This document shows, one piece after another, positions 1 to 12,821 of a DNA stretch of 64,000 nt; the stretch's first letter is position 1, and the number at the start of each line of letters is the position of its first letter. Under the pieces are notes generated by a model. It searched no databases and was not told the DNA's origin. It saw nothing but the letters and a program-made list of their open reading frames with translations. The stretch is from Myrica gale (Eukaryota; Streptophyta; Magnoliopsida; Fagales; Myricaceae), in contig OZ005611.1 in the NCBI GenBank assembly GCA_963930655.1, positions 20,633,001 to 20,697,000 on the forward strand. The letters are read 5' to 3'. The position numbers were made by a program, and so were the translations under genes.

Positions 1-678
1 ATTCATCCTTGGTTTAAGAACAATTCCAAGAACAGATATCTCGAGTGAAAATAAAAGAGTCAACAGAGAAGGATATCATAGTTAAAGGAACATCAGCAAA
101 CTAGCTATAGCAACTAATCCAAAATTCTCTACATGTAATTGACTTGGAACAGAGTAACTACATATGATTTTTACTAGTTTGATGTTGCTACTCATTTTCA
201 TGAAGTTTAACCCCCTCAAGAAAGTAAACTCATAGTTGGAGGCACACTTCATTTCATGGTTGTTTTCGCCACGGGCCCACAAAATGCACTTCAAGTTTAA
301 ATTTCTCCTCCCCCCTCCCACTTTCTCAGCAACCAAACATTAAGACACGAAGCACGCTGAGTATCCAGAAAGAGAAGTAAAAGATAGAGGGGAGCACCTT
401 CAATCCTCTGAAGGAGTTTCTTCACTTTCTGCTTACACCCATCACAGTGTACGTTCACTTTGAGAACACACGTCTGTAGATGAAAATAAAAGGAATGAGA
501 TAAACAAGAAAAAAAAGAAAAAGATTCTTAAAGAAAAGACCACCCCCAACATTGCTATATTCGGAGGAAAATAACTATATAAAAGCAAAAGAACGACTTG
601 ATGACAGAAAGAATGTGGTTAATAGAGAGAGAGAAAGACCTGGATCTTGAGTAGCTTAAAGTCTTCTTCTTTAGTCAT
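1..678 (-). CDS. Long HIPP heavy-metal-associated protein, 5' part only
   Basis: The gene starts with ATG at 678. Exon 1 (678-640) encodes 13 residues, [13 protein letters not shown], and ends in a GT donor in phase 0. Exon 2 (473-398, 76 nt) follows a CTACAG acceptor and encodes [16 protein letters not shown] and onward to LLQRIEG. That is the first half of an HMA fold, with metal ligands Cys23 and Cys26 in CDGC. It ends in phase 1 at a GT donor, and 1-397 is intron, so the remaining exon(s) lie left of the window. Proteins with this N-terminus are the long, glycine-rich HIPPs, which end in a farnesylation CaaX box and bind metals at membranes or in the nucleus; that tail is not visible here. 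Arabidopsis At1g23000 has a very similar start (from memory). Family and exon assignment are firm; the metal and function are not shown by the sequence. Confidence 0.9.
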
Positions 679-1004
679 TTCTTCAGTGCTGTTCGCAAGG
701 AAAGAATTTCTCTCTCTCTGCTAGAAAAGAATAAAAGGGATAAACACCTAAGCTAATGGGGGTAAAAGGGCTGGCATGTGAGTCTTCTGTAACTTATAGA
801 TTCTTCCGTTCACCCCCTTGGCTTTGTTTTGCCCTCTTCGGTTCTGAAGACCAAGCAAACAAAAGCACATGGGTCTTGAGCTTTAAAAGTTAAAAACTGC
901 ACAATTCTTTATAAAAAATAGTAAAAGAATAAAAAAAAAAAAAGTAGAAAAAGACAAACCCAATGCCAAGCAAGAGTCCGAGACAAAGAAGAGGAAAATC
1001 ACAG
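679..1004 (-). promoter_or_regulatory. Upstream region of the long HIPP gene
   Basis: This stretch holds the presumed 5' leader and proximal promoter of the HIPP gene. A short CT/GA-rich run (about 700-720) lies just upstream of the ATG, as in many plant leaders. An A-rich stretch (about 930-950) is also present. I see no convincing TATA box and no other gene. Confidence 0.35.
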
Positions 1005-1210
1005 AGAAGTTCGGATGTGTTTGTGTTGTAAAATTTTAGTGTTAGTTAAAAATTTAGGTACTGAGTTTAATAAAAAAGTGATGAGAGAGGTAATTTTTTA
1101 TATTTTTTATATGAATAATAGTAATTTGATGAAAGAGAAAGAAATTATATTATAATTTTTTATTGTGTTAAGATTCTAGAATTCATATTAGTACGTAAAC
1201 GCAGACTTAC
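1005..1210. mobile_element. MITE-like AT-rich element upstream of the HIPP gene
   Basis: An AT-rich block begins with GGATGTGTTTGTGTTGTAAA and ends with an imperfect inverted counterpart near ACGTAAACGCAGACTT. It resembles the block at 27333-27531 inside intron 2 of the second HIPP gene. No clear target-site duplication is seen, so the ends are approximate. Confidence 0.4.
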
Positions 1211-1584
1211 GGAAGTCGGAGGGAAGGACAGAGAGTAAAATAAGTGGGAGGGATCAGGGGTGCTCTGAATTCTGAAATGATGTGATTTAACGTTAAATAC
1301 TGCGAAAAAAAACAACAAAAGAACAGCGACTTGACAGGCCGACTTCTATCTCTGTCCTCTTCGTCACATGTACCTGTACTTCTTGTGATCAATTAGTGAG
1401 ACCGGACTAATCTGTCTTGGTCCTGGTCTCAAATTGGCTGTTGAGAGAAACTGCAGGATTTTCACCGAGGCGCTATACTTTAATGGTCGGAAGCAGTATA
1501 GAAGTTTCAGTGAGTATTTTCTGAAATCAGTTTCTGAAATTTATTATTATGCTCTTATTCTAATCGATCGTTTAAAAAAATGAA

Positions 1585-1939
1585 CGGAAAAATACAATTT
1601 TTTACTCACAAATTTTATACTTTACACCTTAAATTATAAATTTTGATACACTGCATCCTATATGAAATTTGTAGACTAAAATGATGATAATACCCTTGAC
1701 CTATTTTGCATATATTAAAGATATTGTTGTCAATTCATTAATTTATTAAGAGTATTATTGTCAAATAAAGGGTGCAAAGTGTTTAATATTAATAATTTGA
1801 GGGTGTAATGTGTCAAAATTGATAGTTTATGGTGTAAAGTGTAAAACATTGGTAGTTTGAGGGTGCAATGTCTTAAAGATGATAGTTTGGGATGCAATGT
1901 GTCACTTGATAGTTTGTGGGTGAAAAATGTATTTTTCCC
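1585..1939. mobile_element. Foldback MITE, Mutator-type, 9-bp target duplication
   Basis: The 355-bp element starts CGGAAAAATACA and ends GTATTTTTCCC. It is flanked on both sides by AAAAATGAA (1576-1584 and 1940-1948). The arms form an imperfect inverted repeat, and the interior repeats GGTGCAATGTGTCA-like words. A related element lies at 58133-58472. A 9-bp duplication is typical of Mutator-type elements. It encodes nothing. Confidence 0.8.
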
Positions 1940-1948
1940 AAAAATGAA

Positions 1949-2681
1949 TCATTCTGTCCGAATTACGACGCAAGAATAAGAATAAGAATGAAGTGCAAAG
2001 AATTTTCATATTATTACAACAAAAAGAAGCTCAAATAATTTTGTTGTTTAGAGAGAAAATTACAGGCGTTCTAACACGAACCAATCAGAATAAAATTTCT
2101 CAGAAACAACACGTATTCGGTGTTTCGAGTGGTTGGTTTTTTTAATGGTTGCCTTTCCTAATAAAATATTACGCGCATGTTATGAACCAAGATTCAACTT
2201 GCTGCCTTATCCAACATTTTAGGGTAAATTATTATGTTCCCTCCCATTAAGTTGTAAATCGAGGTTTAATATAGAAAATGTAAAGGGATTCCCTTGATCA
2301 TTATTAAAAAATAAAAATAAAATTACTTTGAAATTAATATGCCCCCATTAACTTAATGGAGGTTTAATATTCAAGTAACGAATCTAAATGTAAGGCGGTT
2401 CCCTTCATTATCTAAAATTTTAAAACGAGTAACTTAGAATTAACTGCACTTATTTGTGTTTATGTTGTATTAAGAAATCCCTTAGATGTTATCCGTTCTA
2501 ATTTGCTAATGGAAATCAGAGTATAATTAAATCAAATTATAAAGTTTCAAATAATAAACCCTTAAATTTGGATACAACAGGCTTAGTAGTTTCATATGAC
2601 AAATTAATCCTAATTACATTATGGGACATTAGTGTTCGATGATTTGTAGTTAGAATATACATAATCTTAATCAGATACACT
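1949..2681. other. AT-rich intergenic DNA
   Basis: No gene, tRNA or clear repeat structure is seen here. Open frames are short and random-looking. Confidence 0.5.
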
Positions 2682-2689
2682 AGTGTAAC

Positions 2690-3069
2690 TAGGGGTGAAC
2701 AGAACCAGACCGTAGACCGGACCGGACCGGAAAATCGGACCGGATTTTCGGTCCGGTCCGGTCCTTTTTCTTAAAATGCGGTCCGGTCCGGTCCTCTTTT
2801 TTAATAAATGCGGTCCGGACCGCATTTATTAAAAAAATAAAAAATATATTTTTTTATATTTTTAATACAAATTATAAACATAAAACGTTTAATTTTTATC
2901 TAAACTAAAACTTAACATTTTTATATACACTTCCCATTTGAAATTAACCTAAAATTTTTTTAAAAAAATTAAAGAAATTAAAAAAAATTAAAACCGGTCC
3001 AGACCACTTATAAGTGGTCCGGTCCGGTCCTATATTATTTAAGGACCGCATTCCGGTTGTGCAGCCCTA
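2690..3069. mobile_element. Non-autonomous hAT element with GGTCCGGTCC repeats
   Basis: The 380-bp element has termini TAGGGGTGAAC and GTGCAGCCCTA and an exact 8-bp target duplication, AGTGTAAC (2682-2689 and 3070-3077). An 8-bp duplication with TAGGG-type ends indicates the hAT superfamily. Both subterminal regions are packed with GGTCCGGTCC words and their complement, around an AT-rich core. No transposase is encoded. Related copies or fragments occur at about 4199-4606, 35870-36226 and from 63848. Confidence 0.88.
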
Positions 3070-3077
3070 AGTGTAAC

Positions 3078-4198
3078 AAGAATGCACCCTCTCCCTTTTC
3101 AAATCTTGCCACTGACTTTCTCCTTTGCCTAAAAAAACAATAAATGTGATAAGCTCCACTTATTTTAATCTGATTGTGCTCTATATTTTTTCCACTAAAT
3201 TAATATAAGTTTAGACTTTGACCATGTTCGGTTGGGTAGTTTTTTGAGAATTTTTTGTGTTTTTTAAAAATTTTTAAGTGATGTTAACTTTATTGTTATA
3301 CGTGCGGTAGTTATTTTTAAGTGATGTTAAAAAACATGTTCGATTTGTATATTCTCAGGATTCAAAAAATCCCGAAATCACAAACAAACCGAACAACCCC
3401 TTTGATTCAAACCTCTTGTCCTCGCTTGAGCAACATACTTAATTGAATGATTAGAATATCTTTAAAAATTATATTTGAAAGGTTTAAAATATCGAAGTTC
3501 ATGTTAGGTTTAACGGGAAATCAAAATTTAATTAAAAAAATCAGGAGACGTTTAGTTGAAAAGATAGTGACGGTTAGAATTAAACTTAAAAGAGTAATTT
3601 AATTGTGGCTGTTGATAAGGATCGCTATTGTCAAAAAGGAAAAAAGAAAAAAAGAAATTATATAGTGGCATGGGTCTTTTAATGTAGCAATAATAAAAGG
3701 AGGTAGTTCAGCTTAGTGGGCTACAGCTTGTCGACTTGTCGCACTTCTTGTTTTTCGATTACCCCGATTCCAAACTAGCCACGTCCAAGGCGAGCACTGA
3801 AACGATAAATTCATAGGAGAGTCATGAGAAAATGGCGATAAATTCATTTAAAGAACACCACCAAGGATATTTGAATTATTTGATAAAATAATACGAATTA
3901 TTAGTCTGGCTGTCGTTTTTCACACATCCCCGTGACTAGTGGGGGCATGCTTCACTCCACTGCGGAGCAGGACAAATATAGGGTTTCACGTACGAGGTCC
4001 AGTTTTACATATTGGTACTGGTAATTTTAGCACATTTCTTTAAGTATCCTTCCACTTTTGGTTATTTCTGTGTCAGACCCCATGACTTTCTTACTTTTTC
4101 CTTTTTTTATTTTACTGTCATCTAGAATGCAACTCTCCTGAAGACAGTGGAGCCGGGAATTGAAAAAAGCTTAGTGAAGTGTAGTTTTAACTTTTAAG
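3078..4198. other. AT-rich intergenic DNA
   Basis: No gene is recognised. The segment near 3220-3400 has the 'atgttcggttggg...aaccgaacaacc' pattern of a small inverted-repeat element, without a provable target duplication. Confidence 0.4.
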
Positions 4199-4606
4199 TA
4201 GGCTGCACAAAATCCGACTGTAAATTAGATTGGATTATAACATCGGCCTGAATCAGATCGGATTTGTTATCTAGTGGTGCAAATTCGGTCCGGTCTGCTT
4301 CATATTTTTTGAAATTCAGACCGGAACGGATATCTTAATATAATTAATAAATATATATTTTTTAATATTTTTAATATAAACATAACACTTTTTTACACTT
4401 TTATAATTTTTTTTACTCATGGTACGTAAGTGTTTGAAGACATTTGCAACTTTTTTTATATTAAGATATGAGCTAAAAATGAAAAAAAAAAATTTAAGAA
4501 AAAAAAGAGAAACTAGTTCGGACCTTAATTTTAAGTACAATCGAAAATTCAGTCCGACCGAATGTCGGTCCAAAAACCAGACTGAATTTCCGGTTGTTCA
4601 CCCCTA
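4199..4606. mobile_element. Degenerate hAT-type non-autonomous copies
   Basis: A terminus TAGGCTGCACAAAATCC lies at 4199, a second terminus TAGTGGTGCAAATTCGG at 4272, and a closing end GGTTGTTCACCCCTA at 4606. The inner copy (4272-4606) has the same layout as the hAT element at 2690: CGG-rich subterminal DNA around an AT-rich core. Its flanks do not show a matching 8-bp duplication, so it is older or rearranged. The small open frames inside are chance frames. Confidence 0.55.
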
Positions 4607-6490
4607 GTTTTAAGGCTATATTTGGATGTTAGAATTCCAAATCAATGGGTTTCCATTGCTAATATTTTTAACAAGTATTATATTATAGACTCTAAAATAG
4701 AAAAAATGAAAACAGGAGACGTAGATAGGGTGGGTTATATAACTTGTATTACCAATTTGTAACATGTTTTATATTTTAGGTAGTTTGAAATTTAGGGCAT
4801 GTTTGTATGTAAAAATATTTTAGAATACAAATGTATTTAACAAAATTTATAAAACGAATATCTAAAATCTCAAAAATTCATACACAAAACATCAATACCT
4901 TTTACACAATCTCCAACAATTTTTCACACAAACTCAAATATTTTTTTTATTAAACAACAGTGAACCCTATATTGTGTAATATTGTTTACATAAAGTTTCG
5001 TACAGTATAGAATCTATATCGTTGTGTTTATTTTTCTCCGAATCATACGGTATAATTCAGACGGAAAAATTACTGATAATCTTAATATTTTAAAAATATA
5101 CTGGTCAAATAAGGACAACTTCAAACCCTGAACACGTAAACTAGTTTTATTGCCTAAATATCAAATATTAATAAAGTAAAAAAAAAATTATTCCTAAAAA
5201 GTAAGACGATCACTCATGAATATAACTAAATCAGAAATTAGAAAGAGAAGTTCAATAAATGTGTTGAACCATTTAAGATCAAGATCTTTTTTGCGTCTCA
5301 ATGAGCCAGCCTCGCAATAATACCAGCTTGTAGTTGTAGGTCTTTATTTGTCAACTCCAGCGTATTAATGAGGTCAGTTTCTGCATTTCAGAGGTCTTCT
5401 TTAAGATATCATGCAAAGTAAAAGACTGAGAGGAACCTTTCCGGTCGATGCATAAAGATCGGCTCCTGTGAAACGTAAAAGACGATCCACCTTTTGCACT
5501 TACCACAGTCGCTGACCTCTATCCGGCCTGAAACTGGAAAACCGACAGTCAAAAGTGAAAATCCACTTTTTAACCCTCTTAGGGTTTACAGTTCCCAGAC
5601 ATACTTCCTCATATTTTAACCATTTTTTTTGAACAGAAACATGTTGGTCGGAGATATGACTTTTTGCACTCGTGTCCCAAGGCTTTTGGCGTTCGTTTTT
5701 TCCTGAGGCAATGTGACTAGAGACTGTGCACGCAGTCACACAAAGGTAAAAGGGTGAAGCAAATGTGACAATGTGTAAGAGCTTCAAAAGTTCAAAAAAA
5801 AAAAAAAAGGAGTGTTGGGGACTGGGGAGGAGGGTGCGTTAGCTCCATCATTACTTGCTCCCCAGCACCTGCAAGTCGCTTTGGCCCCAACCAGAACACG
5901 TTTCTTTCTTTTCTATATCTGAGATTTTTCTTTTTTTGTTTCACCACCATTCTTTAACTGCAATTGACTTTCTCTCATTTGGTTCAGCTCTCAAGAGTCA
6001 AATTTGGTTAAAATTCTGTGAGATTAGCGTCTCAGGAAAAGTTTGAAAATGTGGGTACAGTTTGGATGAGAGGGGGTTAGGATCGACGAGATTCGGATGG
6101 TTCATGCCACTGGTCTTTCGTGGGGACCCACAAATTTGGTATCCTATGGGCTAGAAATACTGATATAGCTAATATCTTGGACGGGTCCCACGCTTGATGT
6201 CATTCGGATTCTGATAGTGATGAGAAGCTGGTACACACTTTCACAGAGAGATTTCAGAAGGGAGGGAAGTCACTTATTGGGCCGACTGGTCCAGTGTTTT
6301 AGTCATCAGCCCTCTATCGAAAAGATCGAGACTAAAGTGGCCCATGGTACTAACGAAAGGAACTTTTCAACTAACAAAATATAAAGCCGTAGGACCAGTA
6401 AGGGTAGGCAGGGCAAATCAATGATCGATTTTAGTCCCTTTCTTTTTTTCCTTTTAATTTTCCGGTTCTTAACTGGAGGGAAAAGTTCAT
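4607..6490. other. Intergenic DNA without recognisable genes
   Basis: The segment from about 4796 starts 'gggcatgtttgtatg' like other MITEs in the window, but no closing end is clear. Open frames at 5500-5787 (minus) and 5855-6046 (plus) have no recognisable domain. The rest is simple AT-rich DNA. Confidence 0.4.
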
Positions 6491-6498
6491 CTCAAAGA

Positions 6499-6798
6499 TA
6501 TGTTCGTTTTAATACTTTTTTCAGGATTCTAAGTATATTCACAAATCTACTACCGAACATATTCAGAATTCAAACACAAAAATCAATACATTTTACACAA
6601 TCTCCAACAATTTTTTAATTTTTTATTCAACATAAATTTTCTCTCTCTATATATTTTCACATAACTCCAATACTTTTTTATTAAACAATTACATCAAATT
6701 ATTTCTTTCTCCACTTTACACAAACATCAATAAAATACTATTCAACATCAAAATTCACAACTTCTCTTAAATCCTATATTTTTCTCAAAACGAACATA
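6499..6798. mobile_element. MITE-like inverted-repeat element
   Basis: Perfect 12-bp inverted ends TATGTTCGTTTT (6499-6510) and AAAACGAACATA (6787-6798) flank an AT-rich, non-coding core of about 300 bp. No target duplication can be assigned, so the superfamily is unknown. Confidence 0.5.
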
Positions 6799-6801
6799 AC
6801 C

Positions 6802-9800
6802 TTCGTACTCCCAAGTACTAATGGTGTATACTGCGTCTTTATTTACTTAGGGTAAAAGGTATTAGCAGAGCAAATTATGATAGATGCTTTTTAATATACC
6901 GCACCAAAATTAGAAGGTTTAATTCAGAAAGATATTAAACATTCCATATAAGTTAATACTACATGATAATTATATAAGCAACATTGAATATTATATGACT
7001 CACGTGTTGTGTCTATTTCTTTTCCAATTGAAACATCTAATTTATACAGTAAACTAGAGAGTATCTTGATCTGATTCTTTCTTAAAATAGTATAATATAG
7101 TTTCAGAACAAATAAAAAATACAACTAGCAGTAAATGAACAATAATTATTGTAGAAGTAAACTATATTACATACTTTTATATAGATAACATCATTAGAGA
7201 ATCTCATAAAATTTTATAAATGCACTTGATGAGAACTTAAAGAGTTGAGGAAATATTCAATGGACTCGTAGAAAAATTCAATTTTATGATGGAACCTAAC
7301 ACCACCTAACTCATCATGGGAATGGGGATAAAGATAACATATCATACTCTTGCTCCCCTTTTGCGCTTAAGAAGCAGCAATTCGTCATTATTTTACTGTA
7401 CACAGGGGTACGAATCCAAGAGTAGAGACACCAAATAAATAGTACAAACTTTGTCCCCCCCCGGTGTCAGTTGTCCTTTGTTTTCACTCATGTTAGGTGG
7501 TAGAGAATCCATCAGCCAAAAGCCACTCGACTTGGACGAGAAGATTGAAGATTTGATAAAAACGTGCGTAGACAGCTATTATTAATATCCCTGTTATAAT
7601 TGTACATGTTCTGTATGAAATCGAAGCTATGATCCCCTTCCTCTTGAGTCCTGTCCATTGTTCTAAACTTCTATGAAGACTTTTAGTTACATCAACTTTT
7701 TTTTGTTTTTTTGTTTTAAAAAAAAAAAGAGTGGAAGGGAGCCACCAACATGGCCTATCCTCTAGGCGTGACCATAAGAATCTTCAATCACTGCAGAATG
7801 TTCAAATTGAGCCATAACTATTCATCCTAAAGAGTGAAACCGTTACCACATGCCCACGAAAAGTATAATTGATTTTGGAGGTGATGAATTCGATTCGTAT
7901 GCCTCCTTGCCCCCACACCTGTTCTTGGATGTCTTTTTAGACCTCCTAAATAACCAATTAGGCTACTACTCTTGTGGACCATGGTTCTTATTTTTCCTCT
8001 TATTTCTGCCTTTGCCAGGTAAGTTTTTGCAATATAGGAACATTGCAACCTTTTTTAATTTTTTTTTTCAAATTGTTAATTCTGCGCAGAAATATTTTGT
8101 TAACTCCAACTCCAGTATACGCATAGCTCCAGTGAGATAAACCCATTATAAAGAAGAAGGGTAATGATCATAGCGGTATCTTCAAGTGCAAAGGGGCTTG
8201 GCCATTTCTTCTGAAAGATTAATTAACAAATATTTTCGCTAGGGCTTCTGCAGCTTTCGTTTGCTTTCTCTGTGATCAATTCAATGCCTGTAAACAAAAA
8301 TGAGCATCGAACTTGTATTTAGATTTTGGTTGGCAAACAATAAGGTATCTATGTTATTTCTTTCGGCTTTCAGATTTTGAGTGGAACACGTAGAAATTGT
8401 ATTAGGCTTCTGGCCTTCCCATTTAGTTGCTTTTCTGATCGTCGTAGCTTCTGTGTAAGGGTGCGCATTTTCATCGGCGGTAGCGGTTTAACCGTCACCG
8501 TTACCGGTAAGAACGGTTTGATTTATCCCCCGTCTTTATCTGTTGTAACAAGTTTGAGGCCCATCCTTTTAGCGGTCGTTTAGATTGGTTTGATTTCTCA
8601 TTCTGGTTAAAACTTCCTGGGATTGAGAATCTGAGACTTTTGTAGTGGATCTGTTTGAATTTACTATGCTTCTGTTTTATCAACAAAACTGTGTTTGCAT
8701 TTGCCTTGACAAAAAAAAAACAAGAAGAGAGTTAAGACGCAATTGGGTAGCATAAAGCTTTTATAATATGAGTTTATGGGTTCCAATTGGTATGACAAAA
8801 AAAAATTGCATTTTCGATACTAGTGAAAAAAGGCTCAAGGCTTTTACCCAATTGACGCCCATGGGATGAATAGGTGTTTACCCTCCATTAAAACTCTATG
8901 CTATAGTTTCTGAACACGTTTAAAATCTATCGAATCTAGATTCGAACAAATATCAATTCAATTAATAAAATAATATGCAGAAAAATAAATCGAACTCAAA
9001 CCAAACAAAGAGTCGAGATTTTGTTGACAAAGTGAAAAACTTTTGGAGCACCATTTTTAATAAAAACCACTCATGATCATTTATCAACACCACCTGAAAT
9101 ATACTAAGAAGAAAACCTTACAAATAGTGATTCAAACATTAACAAAACTATTTTACTGACTCTGCAACCTTGATGTTAATTAGGCACTGGCAAATTAAAT
9201 TCATTTGCTGACTCTTAACACCCAGTGTAAGAATCCGAATAATCTTATTGAGGTTATTCTTATGGGCTCTTTGCGAACGATTTTGTTTTTCAACACCTAG
9301 ATCTCGAGTATCGATACAAGTATTTAAAGATTTTCAAGTGATATTGTCTCATCAGTACTCCAAGTGCTTATCTCAATTCAGTGATGCAATCTTATCAGAA
9401 CTCAAGAAGATTATGCTTATCCTCTTGAAACTTAGACTAAAATTATTTGATAAGGAAACACAACTCCATTTAAACTTAGTTTGGCACGAAATTACACCTA
9501 TACTTAAATATACTAACAACTAGGATGGCACATAACTGAACTTGAATACAATCGGCTATATGCATGAGGCTACAACTCATTGAACCGGCTTATTAATCAC
9601 TTCACATTTGAGTTACTTTTGACAAGTGGATGCTCATTTTATGCTCAAAAGTGGCAAAAATTCCATGTTTTGCATGGATTCCTAGTGAATGGCAGCATAG
9701 GTTATTAAAAGAGTACTTCACCGAATGTGATGTACTAAATAAACAGAATTCTTCCTTTATGTAAAAAAGCACAATTCCTGTCTACGTGAGCCAAAAGTGA

Positions 9801-10854
9801 AAAGAAAAATTGAGAGAACAGGAAAGAATGTAAATACCTTTCATTGACATGAGATGCTGTCAGCTTCTGAAGAAGCCTCGACTCAAGCTTAGAAACAAGC
9901 TTAATCGTACGCGTTACCAACAACGTGATTCTGCATGCATGCGTTCTGATCAATGAGATTCGTAGACCTTCGTAAAGACATCTTTAGTGCTTATTTGACA
10001 ACTATATTCCTTTCATTGACGATGGATTTTCATCTGATCAAAGCAGTATATAGTTTGTATAGGCGATAAGACAACCGAATGGATCGAATTCAAATTTTAT
10101 CAGAAAACGAAGAAAGAAATGAATGATAATTAGCTTCCGCCTGTCTGTCAAACAATGTGCAAAGGAGCCCTCTATTATTCATGTCAATTGTACGTACTTA
10201 TATAATCCTTCCTTTCTGATACAATTAGTAGAGTAAAGAACCGCTTGATCTATCAACATGGTATCGTTAATTTTAGTCATCAAATCAATGGTGTATATAT
10301 GTTTCAGATTAAAATGTCAGTTTCTCAATCTAGCTACACCATCTAGATTCGTGTATATAAATATATTTCAAAATTCTAGATGTCTCACTGCTCCGTGCAC
10401 GATATACTTCCCAATTAAGTAGTCTATTAGGGATTGCATCACAGATCATCTCTTTAAGTGACACTCAGCCTGTCCTTATGGTCGAAAGAGTCTTATATAC
10501 TTGAACCAAAATCAATCATTCGTTTCTAATTTTCTTTAATTATATATTTTATTTGCGCTATGTTAATTTGATTGTATGGGAACCCCACGCCCTCTATTCA
10601 TAACTTTCCGTGTGTTTTTTAATATGGTTATTATCTTGCGTAGAAAAAAAAAGTAATTCATGCAATAAAGACTCATCGAATTGGACATTTCTGTTGCTTG
10701 CATAATGTTACGTACACGTACCTCTATGGGTTCAAGAATTATCTCTTAGTTATTGTTAGTTATATTAATTGTTAGTATTACGATGATTATTTCAACTAAG
10801 ATAAGTATTATTTAAAGTTCTATCAGATCAAATTTTAGGCTAGAGATTTCAAAG
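6802..10854. other. Intergenic DNA without supported genes
   Basis: No gene can be supported. Near 8467 the words GGCGGTAGCGGTTTAACCG resemble the CCGG-rich arms of hAT-type repeats, but the boundaries are unclear. A minus-strand frame at 9735-9953 includes a splice-donor-like GTATTTAC after about 40 plausible codons, but its product is not recognisable. Confidence 0.35.
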
Positions 10855-12021
10855 TAAACAACCTAATTTAGACTCAACCCAAGTACAAAATACTTAGAGG
10901 GGATGAATAGGTATATTTAAAAATTATCAAATAACCTTTTAAAATAAAAAACTTATTCTTTGAAAAACCAAATCAACTACACTGTTTTTCAATATGCCAA
11001 GATAAAATAAAGACCAGTAAAATATAAAGGAACAAAGCAGTACAAAACAGAAAACACAATCTAAACAGCAGAGCAATTCTTAAGTCACTACAAATAACTT
11101 CGAAGAAACTTAAACTCGCAGAAACTGAAATTTAAGGATTTACACAACCAATTGATATGCAATCAATTGAACAACTCACAATAACCCAGATATTAATCAG
11201 CCACTTACCAACTACAGATCTTTGAACATTCTTTAAATAGAGGTTGTCAAATCTCAAGAATATAAACTCACAGCACAAAAAATAATCATAGTTAGTAAGA
11301 GAATAATAAAAACTAATCAAGAACAATAATAAACATGTAACACCAAGAATGGTTACGAAAAGAAAACTCTCTAAGGAAAGTCGTTAAGGAGAAAAACTCT
11401 ATGGGCCCGTAGGCTGTTCGGATCCACTAATTTTCAATCGATTAGAAAGTGATCTATTGAAACGACTAACCTAGCCTATCAAAAACACTCTAAATCTAAC
11501 TCGATTTACCGTAAATCGAATTGAAAAGAATGTAGAACCTCTAAATCCACATGGAAACCCAGATCTCTAATGACCCTTGATCTCAATGCATAAATCTTGT
11601 GCTATCAAAGGTCAAAAGCAGGAACCTTCAGCAATCACTCTTCCAGAACCTCTGGAATCCTCAATCACGCAACGAAATCGAGTGTAAGTGATCAAAGAAC
11701 CAAACTTTCCTTTAGATCTGATCTACTAACTCTTATACGACAAACCCAAGCTTTCTACAAGAACAAAGGAGCAAGAACTTTCAGACCTTTTCTTGGATAA
11801 GACAATTTTGAAGCACAAAGAGAAGCCAAAAAGAAACTGATCTATATATCCTTCTGTACGGGCAGATCTCTTGCTAAATGACAAAGACCGATTTTTTTGT
11901 TAAACACCTCTGCGCGTGAATACTAACAGAAAAAGCTAACATTTCTTTTTCCTTCAAGAAAAAAATCAAGTGAAAAAAATATTCCTCTAGGTCTTTCACG
12001 AAAATGTCAACTGACTTAACA
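10855..12021 (-). repeat. 3' LTR of the pol-less copia-type element
   Basis: Aligns along its whole length with 18205-19366 with many substitutions and small indels. The terminal TG has mutated to TA on the left edge, and the right edge ends TTAACA. Plus-strand open frames inside it (for example 11597-11800) are LTR sequence, not genes. Confidence 0.78.
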
Positions 12022-12068
12022 ATTTATCCTTTTGGCTTCTTTCGTGACAAAACTTATATTATCCTATA

Positions 12069-12821
12069 AACAAAAAGACAATGAATCATATTGATCACCA
12101 ACAGAGGAAACATTTTACATAGAGACACTCTATATAAATTCTAAGGCCTACAGGACTACTAATTGAGATATAGGTACCTACAATAATCACATCACAGAAA
12201 GATTTAAACAACTCATTATAAATAGTGTTAGATAAAGATAAAAAATTATAAACAGCAGGTATAATCTCAATGTAATTGAGATATGTCTCCCCCTAAGACA
12301 AACAATTATATCCAACTAATATAGGAGATAACTCCCCCTAACTTTTAGCACCATTAATCTTTCAATATCGCAACCAAACAACCAATATATCAAATATATT
12401 AATTATACGCATAAAACTTGTAAAAACATAATGAAAACATGCAACAAAAAGACAATGAATCATATTGATCACCAACAGAGGAAACATTTTACATAGAGAC
12501 ACTCTATATAAATTCTAAGGCCTACAGGACTACTAATTGAGATATAGGTACCTACAATAATCACATCACAGACAGATTTAAACAACTCATTATAAATAGT
12601 GTTAGATAAAGATAAAAAGTTATAAACAACAGGTATAATCTCAATGTAATTGAGATATGTCTCCCCCTAAGACAAACAATTATATCCAACTAATATAGGA
12701 GATAACTCCCCCTAACTTTTAGCACCATTAATCTTTCAATATCGCAACCAAACAACCAATATATCAAATATATTAATTATACGCATAAAACTTGTAAAAA
12801 CATAATGAAAACATGCAACAA
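12069..12821. repeat. 374-bp tandem duplication in the element's 3' region
   Basis: Units 12069-12442 and 12443-12816 are almost identical; I see only a few mismatches. Each carries two CTCCCCCT blocks, which read AGGGGGAG in element orientation, so the duplication doubles the polypurine-like sites. A fifth such block is at about 12945. Confidence 0.88.

Noticed and set aside
5500-5787. A 95-codon minus-strand frame with a hydrophobic start
   Set aside because: Low complexity surroundings, no domain, no conserved motif; chance is as likely.
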